Origin: Microbacterium sp. MYb62
GTDB lineage: Bacteria; Actinomycetota; Actinomycetes; Actinomycetales; Microbacteriaceae
Direction: 5' to 3'
Assembly (NCBI RefSeq): GCF_002979475.1
Contig: NZ_PCOY01000014.1
Location: forward strand, 26,969 to 90,968
DNA length: 64,000 nucleotides
Below, piece by piece: positions 1 through 9,582 of this stretch (positions are counted from its first letter, which is position 1; each line of letters opens with the position of its first letter). The translations under genes were made by a program, and so were the position numbers. Below the pieces are notes generated by a model. That model worked only from the letters and a program-made list of their open reading frames with translations. It did not search any database and was not told where the DNA came from.

Positions 1-1437
1 TCCGTGATCGAGAACAGCGCGAGCGCGACCGCGACCCCGCCCGGCGGCTCGATCATCACCCCGCCGCCCGGCACCACGACGAACGCCGTCAACCTGCCCG
101 GATTCTCGGTGTCGAAGAGCGCCGACCCGGCGGCCGGTGAAGCGGTCGACCCCGGCAGCGTCATCACCTACACCGTGACCGGCGTGAACACCGGCGAGAC
201 GGCCCTCGATCCGGTCGTGATCTCGGACGATCTCTCCGGAGTCCTCGCGCACGCCGACTACAACGACGACGCGACCGCCACGGTCGGCACCACGGCGGCG
301 ACCGCCCCCGTGGTCACGGGCGACCGGCTGTCCTGGACGGGAAGACTCCAGGTCGGTGAGACCGTCACGGTCACCTATTCCGTGACCGTGCAGGCGGATG
401 CCGGAGGCACGGTCCTCGAGAACTCGGCTTCGGGCTCGGCGACCCCGCCCGGCGGCGTGCCGCCGATCGAGACGCCTCCTGCCACGACCGAGCATCCTGT
501 CAACGAGCCCGGCTTCGAACTCCGCAAGTCGGCCGATCCCGCCTCCGGGACCCGGATCGATCCCGGCAGCGTCATCACCTACACGGTGACCGGCGTGAAC
601 ACGGGTGAGACGGCTCTCGCACCGGTGAGCATCAGCGACGATATGTCGGGGGTCCTCGCCCACGCCGCCTACAACGGCGACGCCACGGCGACCGTGATCG
701 ACGGCTCCGCTCCGGCGCCGCTCGTGGAGGGCGACGAACTCACCTGGGCCGGCGCACTCGCCGTGGGTCAGCGCGTCACGATCACCTACTCGGTGACAGT
801 GGACGGCGACGCGGGCGGCGCGATGATCGCGAACACGGTGGCGGGCACCGCCACCCCGCCCGGTGGTGCGGTGGTCACGCCGCCTCCGGTGACGACCGAG
901 CATCCGGTCGGCACCCCGGGCTTCACGTTCGCCAAGACGTCGGATCCCGGATCGGGGAGTTCGGTCGCCACCGGAAGCATCGTCACCTACACGCTCACCG
1001 GCACGAACACGGGCGAGACGGGTCTGGACGAGGTCGTCATCACGGATGATCTGACCGGAGTGCTGCGGCACGCCGACCTCAGGGCCGGTGCGACCGCCGT
1101 GGTCGCGGACCGCGCGGCGGCTGCGCCCGTGGTGGACGGGAACCAGCTGCGCTGGTCCGGAAGCCTCGCTGAGGGCGAGAGTGTCAGGATCACCTACTCG
1201 GTGACCGTGCACGCCGACGCGGCGGGCGCGACCCTGCGGAACGTCGCCGTGGCCGCGGCCACGCCTCCGGGCGGCGAGACGATCACTCCGCCGCCGAGCG
1301 CGACCGAGAACCCGGTGCTGACGCCGCTCGCTCTCACCGGCGGACTGCTGGCGCCGTGGGTGCTGGCCCTCGCGATCGCTCTGCTGCTCGGCGGTGCCGT
1401 GCTGCTGATCGTGCGTCGACGCCGGTCGCAGGCCTAG
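1..1437 (+). CDS. Cell-wall surface protein with DUF7927/DUF11-like repeats and LAxTG sorting signal (5' partial)
   Basis: The frame is open at the left edge, so the N-terminus and probably further repeats lie outside the window. What is visible is the end of one repeat followed by three tandem repeats of about 136 residues, each starting PGF and containing GSVITYTVTG-type and TYSVTV-type strands and ending in ATPPGG. These resemble the beta-sandwich repeat domains (DUF11/DUF7927 type) common in actinobacterial surface proteins. The C-terminus has LALTG, a hydrophobic segment and an RRRR tail, the layout of a class E sortase (LAxTG) substrate. It is therefore probably covalently attached to peptidoglycan as a stalk or adhesin. 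No sortase is visible here. A strong hairpin follows the stop. Function beyond surface display is not evident. Confidence 0.85.
   Translation, partial: SVIENSASATATPPGGSIITPPPGTTTNAVNLPGFSVSKSADPAAGEAVDPGSVITYTVTGVNTGETALDPVVISDDLSGVLAHADYNDDATATVGTTAATAPVVTGDRLSWTGRLQVGETVTVTYSVTVQADAGGTVLENSASGSATPPGGVPPIETPPATTEHPVNEPGFELRKSADPASGTRIDPGSVITYTVTGVNTGETALAPVSISDDMSGVLAHAAYNGDATATVIDGSAPAPLVEGDELTWAGALAVGQRVTITYSVTVDGDAGGAMIANTVAGTATPPGGAVVTPPPVTTEHPVGTPGFTFAKTSDPGSGSSVATGSIVTYTLTGTNTGETGLDEVVITDDLTGVLRHADLRAGATAVVADRAAAAPVVDGNQLRWSGSLAEGESVRITYSVTVHADAAGATLRNVAVAAATPPGGETITPPPSATENPVLTPLALTGGLLAPWVLALAIALLLGGAVLLIVRRRRSQA
97..1326 (+). repeat. Three tandem ~410-bp coding repeats
   Basis: Units start at about 97, 508 and 916, each at a PGF tripeptide, giving periods of 411 and 408 bases (137 and 136 codons). 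DNA similarity is visible by eye, for example gtcatcacctacac recurs in units one and two. Such repeats invite recombination and copy-number change. Confidence 0.8.
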
Positions 1438-1447
1438 CGGTCTCGAC

Positions 1448-1485
1448 GAAGGCCTCGTCCGTCGTGTGCGACGGACGAGGCCTTC
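1448..1485. terminator. Bidirectional hairpin terminator between convergent genes
   Basis: A perfect 17-bp stem (gaaggcctcgtccgtcg with its complement) closes a TGTG loop. It lies 10 bases after the surface-protein stop and 38 bases beyond the stop of the convergent LuxR gene, so it can end both transcripts. There is no long T tract, as is common in high-GC actinobacteria. Confidence 0.8.
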
Positions 1486-1523
1486 TGCGTCTCACCGGCG
1501 CGACTGCTCACCGGGACGGTGCC

Positions 1524-4043
1524 TCACTCGGGCAGCAGTCCGTGGCGTGCCGCCTGCTCCATCGCCTCGGTGCGGTTGCGGGCGCTGAGCTTGCGGTAGA
1601 GGCTGCGGAGCTGGGTCTTGAGCGTGTTCTGCGACACGCTGAGCTCGGCGGCGATGGTCGGCAGAGGCGCTCCCGATGTCAGAGCCTGCAACACGACCTG
1701 CTCCCGGGATGACAACCGGGGTCGCGAGGCGAAGGACGGCAGCGCCGATCGCAGGGGGAGCGCCGCACGACCGGTCGGGTCGAGGTCGTCCCGCACGACG
1801 CCGAAGTCCTCGGCGCTCAGGAGTGCGAGCGGAGTCGTGAGCTCCCGGTCGATGAGCTGCAGGCCCAGCGTCTCCGTCGACGGCTGCGCCGCCGCAGGCG
1901 ACACCTGGTGCAGGGCGGCGCTGTTCACCGCGGCGGCTTCGGCGCGTTCTCTGGCGGTCGCTGGTTGCAGGCGGGTGTGTGCCAGAAGGCGGACCACGTC
2001 GGCGGCTCTGCCGTCGACGAGGGCCAGGCGTGCCCGCTCGAGAAGAGTGCCGAAGCGATCGGGAGCCGCATCCCGTTGCACCGCGCTCCTCGCCGCGCTC
2101 AGGTCGCCGAGGGCGAGGTGCAGGAGTGCCCGCGGCCGGAAGAGCGCCTGACGCACATGGGTGGCGCCCGCCTCCTTGCCGCGGAGGCGCGCGAACGACT
2201 CGAGGCGCTCGAGCCCCGCAGCGGGTTCGCCGTCATGCAGGGCGACCCAGGCCTCCACGGTGGCCATCGTCGTCCAGTGCTCGCTCGTCGCCCGGTAGGG
2301 CTCGAAGAGGCGGACATGCCGCTTCGCCTCCGCCAGGTCACCTTCCTCGACCGCGAGCATGGCCTCCGCCACTCGGTAGAAGGATCCGCGATAGCTGTCG
2401 AGGAGCGCCGGGTCCCAGTCGCCGTCGCGGATGAGGGCGACATAGCGCCTGGCCTCGGGCAGGTCCCCGTGCAGGGCGTGGACTCCGCCGAGAAGGCAGA
2501 GGCCATGGAAGGCGTTCGCGTTCCCGTGCACCGCCGCGAGTGCCGTGGCCTGCTCCCAGAGGTGCACGGCCTCCTCGTGCTGTCCGGCGGCGTAGAGCGA
2601 GATGCCGAGGTGCGTGCACAGGAGGGGCATGTCTCCGGCGTACTGCTGCCACTGCGACTCGGGGATCTCGGCGAACAGCGCCACGGCGCGGGCAGCCACC
2701 TGCCCGGCGCGCTCCGGTCGCCCGATGACCCGCAGCGACGCGCTCTCGGCGGCCCAGATGAAGATCCGCTCCGTCGCCGAGAGGGTGGTCCGACGCGCGT
2801 TCGCGGCCGAGATCGCCATCCGCAGCAGCTGGAGCCCGCGCGCGCGTCGAAGCCGACTGGGTTTGAGGCACATGCCCAGCAGCATGGCGACGAGGGGCTC
2901 CTGCTTGAACCTGGCCACCGGGATGTCGCCGAGCAGCTCGACGACCGCGTGCCGATCACGGTGGAGCAGGTGGTTCCATCCCGACATCGTGACGTGTGTC
3001 GCCAGGCGCAGGTCGTCGTCCTCCACGGCGAGGCGCAGTCCCTCGAACGGGATGCCTCGGCGTACCGCTCCTTCCGCCGCGATCCGTCGCAGGGCGGAGA
3101 CCTCGTCGGCGAAGGTCCGGCGGAGTTCGCGGCGCAGCATTCCTCGTGCCAGCGGCGCGAGCGCGAACGAGCTGCGTCCGTCGGTCGCCCAGCGCCCGAA
3201 GCCGAACATCTCGGCCTGGTCGAGGGTGTCCGCGATGTCGGGATCATCGGTGAGCGCCACGGCGAGTGGAAGGTCGACGGTGTCGGTGATGCTGATCCGC
3301 AGCAGCCCGTGCAGAGCTTGCGGGTCGAAGGCGCATTCGGCGAGCCGCGCTCGCAGGTAATCCTCGATCGCGGTGGTGGCGGCGTCGAGCGCCGAGGGGT
3401 CCACATCGGTGCCGCGGATCGCCAGGGCGCGGATGAGGGCAGGGAACCCGCCGGTCGCCTCCCGGACGACGGCGGCCGTCTCCGCGTCGGCGCCGAGCGC
3501 GCGGCGCACCTCGTCGGTGTCGAACATGAGGTCTTCGGGAGCCAGGATCGTCGTGTCGATCACGAGGTCGAGGCCCTCGCTGTCGAAGGGGCTGGGGCGG
3601 TTCGTGGCGACGATCAGACGGGCTCGCGGGGCGGTCGCGACGGCGCGACACAGGGCGAAGACACCTTCGCGGTCGACGGCGGCCGCGTCGTCGAGCACCA
3701 CGACCAGCGCGCCCTCTGCGCTGCGTAGACGTGAGGTCGCGGCATCCCAGCCTTCGTTCCTGTCGGCGGGGTGCGGATGATCCCCCCGAGGCAGTGCCTG
3801 CAGCAGTGCATGGGCGAGAGCCTCACTCGTCGCGATGGCGGGCGTCACGGTGACCCACACGACTCGGGAAGCGGTCGTGGAGGCCCACTCGACGAGAGCC
3901 GTCGTCTTGCCCGAGCCGGAGGCCGAGCGCAGCAGCGTCAGGGGGATGTCGGTATCGAGTGCGGCGTTCAGCCGGGGTCGTCCTATGGCGTGCGCCGACA
4001 CCCGCGGTATGTGTCCGTCCCCTTGCGCGCCAAAAGCCGACAC
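1524..4043 (-). CDS. LuxR-family ATP-binding regulator (LAL/MalT-like)
   Basis: A protein of about 839 residues with the three-part LAL layout. A P-loop (SGSGKTT) lies near residue 42 and a Walker B-like VVVLDD follows about 70 residues later. A long helical TPR-like middle follows, and a LuxR helix-turn-helix occupies the last 65 residues (RLSSREQVVLQAL, then SQNTLKTQLRSLYRKL). Such proteins are ATP-dependent transcription activators that sense an unknown ligand. I chose the GTG at 4043 because GGGGAGG lies 4 bases upstream. An in-frame start at 4094 would add 17 residues without a clear ribosome site. It stands alone between convergent neighbours, so its targets cannot be read from context. 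Confidence 0.88.
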   Translation of the reverse strand: MSAFGAQGDGHIPRVSAHAIGRPRLNAALDTDIPLTLLRSASGSGKTTALVEWASTTASRVVWVTVTPAIATSEALAHALLQALPRGDHPHPADRNEGWDAATSRLRSAEGALVVVLDDAAAVDREGVFALCRAVATAPRARLIVATNRPSPFDSEGLDLVIDTTILAPEDLMFDTDEVRRALGADAETAAVVREATGGFPALIRALAIRGTDVDPSALDAATTAIEDYLRARLAECAFDPQALHGLLRISITDTVDLPLAVALTDDPDIADTLDQAEMFGFGRWATDGRSSFALAPLARGMLRRELRRTFADEVSALRRIAAEGAVRRGIPFEGLRLAVEDDDLRLATHVTMSGWNHLLHRDRHAVVELLGDIPVARFKQEPLVAMLLGMCLKPSRLRRARGLQLLRMAISAANARRTTLSATERIFIWAAESASLRVIGRPERAGQVAARAVALFAEIPESQWQQYAGDMPLLCTHLGISLYAAGQHEEAVHLWEQATALAAVHGNANAFHGLCLLGGVHALHGDLPEARRYVALIRDGDWDPALLDSYRGSFYRVAEAMLAVEEGDLAEAKRHVRLFEPYRATSEHWTTMATVEAWVALHDGEPAAGLERLESFARLRGKEAGATHVRQALFRPRALLHLALGDLSAARSAVQRDAAPDRFGTLLERARLALVDGRAADVVRLLAHTRLQPATARERAEAAAVNSAALHQVSPAAAQPSTETLGLQLIDRELTTPLALLSAEDFGVVRDDLDPTGRAALPLRSALPSFASRPRLSSREQVVLQALTSGAPLPTIAAELSVSQNTLKTQLRSLYRKLSARNRTEAMEQAARHGLLPE

Positions 4044-4273
4044 CGTACCTCCCCAGGTCCCCACCCCTACGATATTCCGAAATCTCGCGGCCACAAGCCG
4101 CGACCGGCGAGCCGGGAAAGATGGGACGGAAGGGAGGGGGAGAAGTGCGGTGGATGTCGACGGGCGGTGCGCGTGCAGAGCAGTGCTCCTCCGATCCTCG
4201 AGAAGGAGACGGTGACGGAGGCGGAGTCAGGCGGGGGCGAAGGAACGGCCGGGCGACGTCTGCCCTGGGTGGG

Positions 4274-5798
4274 TCAGCGTGACCCCGTCCGCGGCCCGTG
4301 CTCGTCGTCTTCCCGCGTGACCGGGATCGCGATCGTGTGGGCGGTGCTCGCGGCCGCCGCAGCGAGATCCACCGCGGTCGGTGCGGCGATGCGGTGGCGT
4401 CCCATGAGCAGCGAGAGTGCGATCCCGAGGGCACACCAGATGCCCATCGAGATCGACGACCACGACAGGGCGGCCGCCAGCGCATCCGCGTCCGGCGCGC
4501 CGGCGGCCACGCGCTTCGCGTCGACCGAGGAATACACCGAGGCGACGATCGCCGTCATCACTGCCGCTCCGACGTAGCGGGCCATGTTCGAGATGCCCGA
4601 AGCGGCGCCGATCTGGTTGGCCGGGACGCTCGACGTGGAGATCGAGGATGCCGGTCCGTTCTGGAGGCTCATGCCCGCCGCGACGCCGACGAGTGGAAGC
4701 ACGAAGAGCCCGTAGACCCACGAGGCGTTCACAGCTGCCAGCAGGGCGAAGGACGCGGTCATGATGATGAATCCGAGGGCGATGGTGACGCGCGCGCCGA
4801 TGCGGGCCACGACTGGGGATCAGTGGGGCGAGCACGACCGCGGCGGCCGCGACCGGCAGAGTGGCGAGGCCGGCCTGCAGAGGCGAGAGGCCGAGAGCCA
4901 CCGGGTCCTGGAAGTAGAGGCTGACCACGTACATGATCGCGTTGATCGTGCCCGAGCCGAGGAGGATCGCGATGGTCGCGCCGACGAGCACCGGATTGCG
5001 GAGCAGCTGCAGGTCGAGGAGCGGTGCCTTCACGCGCTGCTCCACGAGGACGAACGCCACGACAGCGGCGGCCGACAGGGCGAAGCATCCGATCGTCGCG
5101 AACGACGCCCAGCCCCAGGTCGAGCCGTTCGTGAGCGCGAAGATCACGGGAGCGAGGATCACGGCGATCAGCACGGTCCCGGCGAAGTCGATCGAGCGGG
5201 TGCGCGCCGGGTCTCTCGACTCCTTCACCGAGGCGAGCGTGAGGGGGATGCAGGCGGCGGCGATCGCGGCGTCGATCCAGAACAGGCCCTGCCACCCGGT
5301 CGTGGAGGCCAGCACGCCGCCGACGAGCGGACCCACGGCCGCGCCGATCGCCGAGGCTGCGCCCCACAGCGTGACGGCACGCAACTGGGCGGTCTTCGTA
5401 TGGGCGGCGGCGATCAGACTCATCCCACAGGCGAGGATCGTGGCGCCGGAGGCCCCCTGGATGCAGCGTCCGGCGATGACCATCAGGCCGTCCTGTGCGA
5501 GCGCGATCATCACACACGAGGCGATGAACAGCGCCAGCCCGATGAGGAACAGCCGACGTCGGCCGAACACGTCTCCCAGTGCGCCCGAGGTCACGATCGT
5601 GGCCGCGCCGATCAGCGAGTACCCCGTCACCGCCCACTGCAGGGTGTCGACCGACATCCCGGTGTCGGCGGAGATCGCCGGAAGCAGGATGGTCACTGCC
5701 GACGTGTTCGCGTTGACGACGAGCGTCGAGATGCAGGTGACGAGCAGCACTCCGACGGCGAGGCGGGCACTCCCCTCTTTCGCCGTCGGAGTGCTCAT
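4274..5798 (-). pseudogene. DHA2-type MFS drug exporter, frameshifted
   Basis: The first 328 or so residues are a clean MFS N-terminal part (VNANTSAVTILLPAIS, GALGDVFGRRRL, then many membrane segments). Near 4814 the good reading passes into another frame, which continues with ARIGARVTIALGF and the last membrane segments to a stop at 4274. Removing one base (the T at 4814 on the plus strand) rejoins them as one 507-residue protein, the usual size of a 14-helix DHA2 exporter. The start overlaps the M20 peptidase stop by 4 bases, so it is the last gene of the Dcu-M20 operon. It is either a recent pseudogene or a sequencing indel. The C-terminus carries a hydrophilic tail ending GPRTGSR. Confidence 0.85.
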
Positions 5799-7141
5799 GC
5801 CGCGCCCAGGCGACTCAGCAGGAGGGTCTGCACCGCGATCATCCGCGCGATCTCAGCCGGGTCCACCGACTCGTCGGCCGCGTGGATGTTCGCCTTCGCG
5901 GTGTCCTCCGCCCCCCAGAGGATGATCGCGGCCGAGGGCGCGACCTTCTGGATCGAGGCGACCAGAGGGATCGACCCGCCGGAGCCGATCGCCTCGACGT
6001 CGCCGCCGTATACGTCGGCGAGGGCCTGCTCGGCGGCGGTGACCACCGGGGCGTCCATGTCGACGGCGAACGAGTGGCCCGTCTTCACTTTCGTGACTTC
6101 GACGACGCAGTTCCACGGCGGGTCGGCGCGCAGGAAGTCACGCAGCGCGTCGAACTGCGCGTCGCCGTCGGCACCGGGGACGGTGCGCAGCGAGAGCTTC
6201 GCGGTGACCTCGGGCAGCAGCACGTTCGACGCCTCCGCGGTGTTCGGGATGTCGAGACCGAGGACCGTGACAGAAGGCTTCGCCCACAGACGGTCGGCGA
6301 GCGAGCCGGTGCCGAGGTAGTCGACGCCGTCGAGGATCGAAGAGGCGGCGTGATAGACGTCGGCGTCCATCGCCGCCCCCGGCCAGGCACCGCTGTCGAT
6401 GCCGGGGATGTTCGTGTCGCCATCGTCGTCATGCAGCCGGTCCAGGAGGCGGATCATCGCCGTCATCGCATCGGGTGCGGCGCCTCCGAAGAGTCCGGAG
6501 TGCACCGCATTGCCGAGTGTGCGCACTGTGACGGTGCAGGCCACGTCACCGCGGAGGGCGGTCGTGAGGGTCGGACGTCCGACCGCCTGCGGACCCATGT
6601 CGGCGATCACCGCGACATCGCACGCGAACAGTTCGGGGTTGGCCTCGACGAACTCCTCCAGGTGCGAGATCGTCTCCTCCTCGCCTTCGATGAGGATCTT
6701 CACGCGGCACGGAGGATCGCCGGCGAGCAGCTTCAGGGTTCCGAAGTGGATCGCGAGACCGGACTTGTCGTCGGCCGAGCCACGGCCGTAGATCCGACCG
6801 TCCTGGCCGGTGGTCGGCACGAACGGGTCGGTGCTCCACTTCTGCTCCGGGGGCGCCGGCTGCACGTCGTAGTGCGCGTAGAGCAGGACCGTCGGAGTGC
6901 CTTCGGGGCCGGGGAGATCCGCGTACACGCACGGGTAGCCGCCCGGTACGTCGAGCAGCCGCGCGTCGGTGGCCCCGGCCTCGGTGAACAGGTCGACGAC
7001 GGCCTGACCCATCGCATGCACCGGCTCGGGGTCGAAGCCCGGGAAAGCGATCGACGGGATGCGTACCAGGGCGGCGTGACGCTTCAGCACGGTGGGCATG
7101 ATCTCGGCCGTCGCGGCGACGGCCTCCGCTGAATCTCTCAT
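5795..7141 (-). CDS. M20-family metallo-dipeptidase
   Basis: A 448-residue cytosolic zinc peptidase of the M20/M25/M40 family. Visible motifs are YAHYDVQP (first metal ligands), GRGSADDKSG (bridging Asp), EGEEE (catalytic and metal Glu) and the dimerisation-domain histidine in GNAVHSGLFGG. Family members cleave dipeptides or N-acyl amino acids. It lies 85 bases downstream of a Dcu-type carboxylate/amino acid transporter and overlaps the following exporter gene by ATGA. Import followed by hydrolysis of a dipeptide or amidated dicarboxylate is a reasonable inference, but the substrate is not shown. Confidence 0.9.
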   Translation of the reverse strand: MRDSAEAVAATAEIMPTVLKRHAALVRIPSIAFPGFDPEPVHAMGQAVVDLFTEAGATDARLLDVPGGYPCVYADLPGPEGTPTVLLYAHYDVQPAPPEQKWSTDPFVPTTGQDGRIYGRGSADDKSGLAIHFGTLKLLAGDPPCRVKILIEGEEETISHLEEFVEANPELFACDVAVIADMGPQAVGRPTLTTALRGDVACTVTVRTLGNAVHSGLFGGAAPDAMTAMIRLLDRLHDDDGDTNIPGIDSGAWPGAAMDADVYHAASSILDGVDYLGTGSLADRLWAKPSVTVLGLDIPNTAEASNVLLPEVTAKLSLRTVPGADGDAQFDALRDFLRADPPWNCVVEVTKVKTGHSFAVDMDAPVVTAAEQALADVYGGDVEAIGSGGSIPLVASIQKVAPSAAIILWGAEDTAKANIHAADESVDPAEIARMIAVQTLLLSRLGAA

Positions 7142-7195
7142 CGGATTCCTCTCTGCAGGTTCGCGGATGCGCGTGGTCTCCTCGACGCGCTCCGG

Positions 7196-7231
7196 GTCTT
7201 CGATGTGCTCACGGTCTTCGATGTCCTCAGG
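7196..7231. repeat. Two tandem 18-bp copies at the end of the Dcu gene
   Basis: gtcttcgatgtgctcacg is followed directly by gtcttcgatgtcctcagg (16 of 18 bases identical). The second copy contains the stop codon of the transporter gene. It is probably a small slippage duplication. Confidence 0.6.
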
Positions 7232-8708
7232 GGACGAGCAGCTGGATCACCAGACCCGCGGCCACGGTCCCCACCCAGGCGACGAGCATCGGGATCGTGA
7301 ACGAGTGCCAGACGGGGATCTGCGACAGCTTGGTCGACCCTGTCAGATCGGTCTCGACCACCGCGATCTGAGAGCCGTTCGCGGGGAACAGCCAGACGCC
7401 GACGAGCGACGGCCACATCGCGGTGATGACGCCGGGTCCGAGGCCGGCGGCGAGGGCGATCGGGATGATCGTGTTCGTCGTGGCCGACTGGCTCGTGGTG
7501 AGGCCGGCGACGAGGAAGAGCACCACGGCGAGGAACAGCGGCGCCACATCGATGAACCCGCCGAGGGGCTCGATGATGGTCTTCTGGTTGGCGGAGATGA
7601 AGGTATCGGCCATCCAGGCGATGCCGAAGAGTGCGATGGCGGCGACGAAACCCGACTTCAGCAGCGACTGCTCCACGATCGCCGCGGGCTTGACCCGTCG
7701 GACGAGGATGATCACGAGTGCGGCCGTGAACATCAGCATCTCGATCACCGGCGACATGCCGATCGGCTCCATCGCGCCGTCCTCGCCGGTCGGGAACGAC
7801 GGTCGCAGCACGGGGAAGAGCCCCATGAGCACCACCATGAACGTCGCGCTCAGGAAGATCCACGCGGCCGTCGCGCCACCCTTCGGAACGACGTGCTCGA
7901 TGGCCGCGGGGCCCCCGGGCGGTGGAGCGGAGCCCGATGCGGAGCCCGATGTGTCAGAGGTCGTCGAGGCGCCCGAGTCTCCGGAGCTCGCGGCTGCTGT
8001 GGAACGGACGGCGATCCCCCGCGACGCCGCCTCGCCGGCGAGGGCGGCGGGGATCTCGACCCGGCCCTCTTCGACGCGCTTCAGGAACTCCGGGTCGTCC
8101 AGCAGCTCCTTGCCGAGGCGCTGCTGCACGAACGACGTCAGCAGGCAGGCGACGATCGCGGACGGCACCGTGATCGCGAGGATCTTCACGAGCGAGAAGC
8201 CACTCGGCTCGAGCAGCACGAGGTATGCCGCCATCGCCGCAGACACCGGGCTGGCGGTGATGCCCAGCGCGGAGGTGACGGTGGATGCTGCGAGGGCACG
8301 CTCCGGTCGCTGGCCGTTGCGATATGCGGTCTCGTAGATCACCGGGATCAGCGCGAAGTAGATGTTGCCCGTGCCGGCGAGGACGGTGAAAAGGAAGGAG
8401 ACGAGCGGGGCGACGTACGTCAGCCGACGCGGATTGCGCTGGATGATCTTCGACGCGATGGCGACGAGATAGTCGATGCCGCCGGCCGCCTGCATCGCCG
8501 CCGAGGCGGTGATCACCGCGATGATGATGAAGAACGCATCCACGGGGGGCGATCCGGGCGGCAGGCGGAACGCGAACACGAGGACCAGGGTGCCGGCGAC
8601 GCCCCAGAGTCCGAGACCCACGCCGCCGGTCCGCACACCCAGCACGATCGCTCCGATGACCACACACGCCTGAGCTATGACGAACAGCGCTTCCACCGCG
8701 ACCTCCAT
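7227..8708 (-). CDS. Dcu-family (DcuA/DcuB-like) dicarboxylate or aspartate transporter
   Basis: A 493-residue polytopic membrane protein resembling the anaerobic C4-dicarboxylate carriers. It has AMQAAGGIDYLV, a long LAGTGNIYFALIPVIYE segment, SALGITASPVSAAM, and near the C-terminus TTSQSATTNTIIPI and FPANGSQIAVV. DcuA/DcuB move aspartate, fumarate, malate or succinate. A central hydrophilic insert, rich in Ser, Gly and Pro, makes it longer than the second copy at 15993-17348. It is the first gene of an operon with an M20 dipeptidase, so aspartate-containing dipeptides or their products are plausible cargo. The organism is probably aerobic, so uptake rather than fumarate/succinate exchange is inferred. 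Confidence 0.85.
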   Translation of the reverse strand: MEVAVEALFVIAQACVVIGAIVLGVRTGGVGLGLWGVAGTLVLVFAFRLPPGSPPVDAFFIIIAVITASAAMQAAGGIDYLVAIASKIIQRNPRRLTYVAPLVSFLFTVLAGTGNIYFALIPVIYETAYRNGQRPERALAASTVTSALGITASPVSAAMAAYLVLLEPSGFSLVKILAITVPSAIVACLLTSFVQQRLGKELLDDPEFLKRVEEGRVEIPAALAGEAASRGIAVRSTAAASSGDSGASTTSDTSGSASGSAPPPGGPAAIEHVVPKGGATAAWIFLSATFMVVLMGLFPVLRPSFPTGEDGAMEPIGMSPVIEMLMFTAALVIILVRRVKPAAIVEQSLLKSGFVAAIALFGIAWMADTFISANQKTIIEPLGGFIDVAPLFLAVVLFLVAGLTTSQSATTNTIIPIALAAGLGPGVITAMWPSLVGVWLFPANGSQIAVVETDLTGSTKLSQIPVWHSFTIPMLVAWVGTVAAGLVIQLLVP

Positions 8709-8853
8709 GGGTATCGCCCACCGCTATCGGTGGTGCTGAGCATAGTGAGCAGGGTGCTCCGGCGGCAGTCCCAAAATCTCGCGCTGCGTGCGGGTTTCTC
8801 CATGGGAAGCATCGTCGCGGAGAGCCCCCGCCACGTCTCAGGGGGCGGCGGTG

Positions 8854-9463
8854 TCAGGCTGGATTCCGCGTGAACGGGTCGTCAGACGCCTGTTCGAGGG
8901 TCAGCCACTCCTCGTCGCGCACGTAGCCGAGCGGGTCGTTCGCCCGGATGATCGCCGCGTTCTCCGTTGATCCGCCAGTGCGGAACTGTGTGAACCCCTC
9001 GTCCCAGAGTGTGAGGTCGAGGTCGCCTTGACGGCGGCGCCGAGGCCGAACGCGCGCCACGAGCCGTGTACGACCGTGAAGTCGGTCTCCGCCTTCGGGC
9101 GGTCGCCGTCGAGGAAAGTCATCGCGACGAGAAGGCCGACGGCTCGAATGCCCCGAATGCACGTCGACGGTCAGTCGGTTCGGCCGTGCTCCGGACGAGG
9201 GGGGCGTGCTGCGTCGCGACGGAACCCGGGTAGTCCTGGATCGTTGTGCTGTCCAGCGTCAAGACCGCTTCGACGTCATCGGTCCCGAGCTCGCGCACCG
9301 ATGCGCGGCCGTCGATCCGCCGCACGAGCCGAGTGAGACGGTTGCGGTCGATGAGAGCCGCGTCCAGTCGTGCCCCGAACGATCGAGCGATCACTCGCCA
9401 GCCGCGCGCCGAGAGCAGGTCACGCCGGGCGGATCCTGCCGGCAGCACGATCGTCGCCCTCAT
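8854..9463 (-). pseudogene. GNAT acetyltransferase remnant with two frameshifts
   Basis: Three frames in succession spell one GNAT protein. From the ATG at 9463 the frame runs through DGRASVRELGTDDVEAVLTL to RRAFGAFE. Near 9140-9150 it switches to LLVAMTFLDGDRPKAETDFTV and GLGAAVKA, and near 9010-9025 to LTLWDEGFTQFRTGG and LGYVRDEEWLTLE. The last two pieces match the acetyl-CoA-binding and C-terminal signature of the family (FRTGG, N-x-x-LGY). Each switch needs one added base, which would give about 203 residues. It is broken or mis-sequenced, and no function is assigned. Confidence 0.75.
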
Positions 9464-9582
9464 CGCCCCAGTCGGCCCCGTGCCCGGAAGCAGCTCTCCG
9501 TTCTGTGATGAACGGAGGGAGAGTGCGAGCGGAGGCCGGCGTGGGGCCCGCGCCGATTCCGACGCGGACCCCACGTCGACGA

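Noticed and set aside
1908..3728. Long plus-strand open frame opposite the LuxR-type regulator gene
   Set aside because: It is antisense to a gene with clear P-loop and helix-turn-helix motifs. Its translation is rich in Arg, Glu and Gly with no domain, a normal shadow in GC-rich DNA.
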